Shown in pieces: positions 62,454 to 64,000 of a stretch of DNA of 64,000 nucleotides. The first letter of the stretch is position 1. The number at the start of each line of letters is the position of its first letter. The notes beneath the pieces are model-generated. The model saw nothing but the letters and a program-made list of their open reading frames with translations, ran no database searches and was not told the origin of the DNA. This DNA comes from an uncultured Acetatifactor sp. (GTDB taxonomy: Bacteria; Bacillota; Clostridia; Lachnospirales; Lachnospiraceae): positions 41,556-105,555 of the forward strand of contig CAJUCE010000017.1 of NCBI GenBank assembly GCA_910584865.1, in the 5' to 3' direction. The position numbers and the translations under genes are program-made.

Positions 62454-63908
62454 ATGAACTATAAATTGATGGGAAGATTCATCAGTAAGATACTGATGGT
62501 AGAAGCAGTATTTATGGTACCGGCCATGCTGATCAGCCTGTGGGAAAGGGAGTATGGGGCTGTCCGGGCATTTATGTGGACATTGGGGGCGGTTGTTCTG
62601 GCCGCCGGACTGCTGAGATTACTGAGCAAGGGGTCTCAAAATAAGTTTTATGCAAAGGAGGGGCTGGCCTGTGTCAGTCTCAGCTGGATCGTTATGAGTC
62701 TGCTGGGCTGCCTGCCGTTTTGTATTTCAGGGGTGATTCCCGATTTCGTGGATGCTTTTTTTGAGATTGTGTCCGGGTTTACGACAACGGGGGCGTCCAT
62801 TATGCCCCAGGTGGAAAATGTGCCAAAGGGGATTTTGTATTGGAGAAGCTTCAGCCACTGGCTGGGCGGAATGGGAGTGCTGGTATTCCTGCTGGCAGTT
62901 TCTTCTGCCGGAGGCGGTGATAACGGCTATACTATGCATCTGCTCCGGGCTGAAAGCCCGGGACCCAATGTGGGAAAGCTGGTGCCCAAGATGCGCAAGA
63001 CAGCCAGCATCCTGTATTTGATATATATACTGCTGACCATATTGGATGTGCTGTTTCTGGTGCTGGGCAAAATGCCGTTGTTCGAGGCAGTGTGTACGGC
63101 CTTCGGAACCGTGGGAACCGGCGGTTTTGGGATTAAGAACGATTCTATTGCCGGGTACAGTCCCTATATTCAGAATGTCTGTACGGTTTTTATGCTTTTG
63201 TGCGGGGTGAATTTCACCTGTTTCTACCTGCTTCTGATCAGGCAGTTTAAGAGCGTGTTCAAAGATGAGGAGCTGCGGCTTTACCTCGGTATCGTGGCGG
63301 GCAGTATCCTGGTGATTACCTGGAATTTGAGGGGATTTTATGACACTTTCGGGGAGACCCTGCGCCACGCGGCCTTTCAGGTGGCAACGATTATGACTAC
63401 CACAGGCTTTGCAACCACGGATTATGAGCTCTGGCCCGGGCTGTCCAAGACGATTCTGCTGTTGCTGATGATCATCGGCGCCAGTGCAGGCAGTACGGGG
63501 GGCGGTTTTAAATGCGGAAGGGCACTGCTGGTGATGAAAAGTCTGCGCAGAAGTGTACAGCAGATCGTGCATCCTCAGAAGGTACAGGTGGTGCGTGTCA
63601 ATGGGCAGCCCATCGGCGAGAAGGTACTTCAGAATACAAACGCGTATCTGGCGGCATACGCAATCCTGACAGTGGTGAGCTTTCTTCTGATTTCGATAGA
63701 CGGGTTTTCCATCACGACGAATCTTTCGGCTGTGCTGGCCTGCTTTAACAATATCGGACCAGGCTTTGAAATGGTAGGGCCTACGTGCAATTATGCCGCT
63801 TACAGCACTTTCTCAAAGCTGGTTTTGTCGCTGGATATGCTGGCCGGCAGGTTGGAGATTTTCCCGATACTGATTTTGTTTTCCCGTACTACCTGGGCGC
63901 ACCGTTAG
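62454..63908 (+). CDS. trkH: Trk potassium uptake transmembrane subunit
   Basis: A 484-residue membrane protein with repeated helix-pore-helix units: FTTTGASIMP near 105, GTVGTGGFG near 220, MTTTGFATTDY near 313 and FNNIGPGFEMVGP near 430, the TrkH/KtrB selectivity-loop pattern. It imports potassium across the cytoplasmic membrane. It ends normally in ILFSRTTWAHR. Confidence 0.92.
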   Translation: MNYKLMGRFISKILMVEAVFMVPAMLISLWEREYGAVRAFMWTLGAVVLAAGLLRLLSKGSQNKFYAKEGLACVSLSWIVMSLLGCLPFCISGVIPDFVDAFFEIVSGFTTTGASIMPQVENVPKGILYWRSFSHWLGGMGVLVFLLAVSSAGGGDNGYTMHLLRAESPGPNVGKLVPKMRKTASILYLIYILLTILDVLFLVLGKMPLFEAVCTAFGTVGTGGFGIKNDSIAGYSPYIQNVCTVFMLLCGVNFTCFYLLLIRQFKSVFKDEELRLYLGIVAGSILVITWNLRGFYDTFGETLRHAAFQVATIMTTTGFATTDYELWPGLSKTILLLLMIIGASAGSTGGGFKCGRALLVMKSLRRSVQQIVHPQKVQVVRVNGQPIGEKVLQNTNAYLAAYAILTVVSFLLISIDGFSITTNLSAVLACFNNIGPGFEMVGPTCNYAAYSTFSKLVLSLDMLAGRLEIFPILILFSRTTWAHR

Positions 63909-63976
63909 AGGGCGGATGCGGAACTGGACACAGCAGGCGGCGTGGAAGTGCCCCGAAAGCTTTACGGCCGAAAGCC
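63909..63976 (+). repeat. Degenerate dispersed repeat copy after trkH
   Basis: It reads GATGCGGAACTGGACACAGC, then AAGTGCCCC and TTTACGGCCG. It matches the array order (TGCGGAACTGGAAAACAGC, AAAGTGCCCAT, TTTACGGACG), but diverges between the blocks and is not followed by a gene in view. Confidence 0.65.
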
Positions 63977-64000
63977 CTGAGAGGCCGGAGAGATTTCGCC

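Overview
The window looks like a chromosomal segment of a spore-forming, Gram-positive Clostridia, most likely Lachnospiraceae. Pointers are a SipL-like SPOCS/LysM spore protein, AddAB instead of RecBCD, a PyrK/PyrD type 1B pair, an Rpn-type nuclease and VanRS-like two-component genes. No rRNA, tRNA or CRISPR array was recognised. Most of the window is moderately GC-rich. The first ~9.1 kb is clearly AT-rich and looks transferred.

Region 1 (1-12,716) is the 3' part of a surface-polysaccharide operon on the + strand. It holds a Wzy-like polymerase, a family 2 glycosyltransferase, a Wzx-like flippase, a family 4 glycosyltransferase, two adjacent DegT-type aminotransferase paralogs (the second lacks the PLP lysine), and an LpxD-like acyltransferase fused to a formyltransferase. 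The GC-richer capE-capF-capG trio for UDP-N-acetyl-L-fucosamine follows, then a strong terminator.

Region 2 (12,780-22,600) is regulatory and accessory: a BlaR1-like M56 peptidase with a BlaI-like repressor, a truncated Rpn nuclease gene behind a hairpin that covers its ribosome binding site, a methyltransferase, an XRE gene broken by an in-frame TGA, an ECF sigma factor with an anti-sigma-like protein carrying a Cys-to-Ser NlpC/P60 domain, an ABC exporter and an XRE/TPR-like regulator.

Region 3 (22,900-34,520) is DNA repair and metabolism: exodeoxyribonuclease III, addB, rarA (opposite strand), addA and asnB. Region 4 (34,650-45,980) is envelope signalling: an OmpR-type regulator, sensor kinase and lipoprotein; a ComEC-like metallo-beta-lactamase-fold lipoprotein; ddl and murF followed by a VanRS-like pair; and plsC.

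Region 5 (46,070-64,000) is housekeeping: a PrcB-like lipoprotein, a class I lysyl-tRNA synthetase with an extra tRNA-binding domain, pyrK and pyrD separated by a 109-bp tandem repeat array, sipL, a murI operon, a GntR regulator, ispE, asnS, a CwlO-like NlpC/P60 hydrolase and the TrkA/TrkH potassium system.

The most unusual non-coding signal is a dispersed intergenic repeat family. It forms the pyrK-pyrD array, and its 3' end (core GCGGAACTGGAATAGGAG) supplies the Shine-Dalgarno sequence of three unrelated genes: blaI-like, prcB-like and pyrD. A second one is a leader element shared by the lysyl- and asparaginyl-tRNA synthetase genes.
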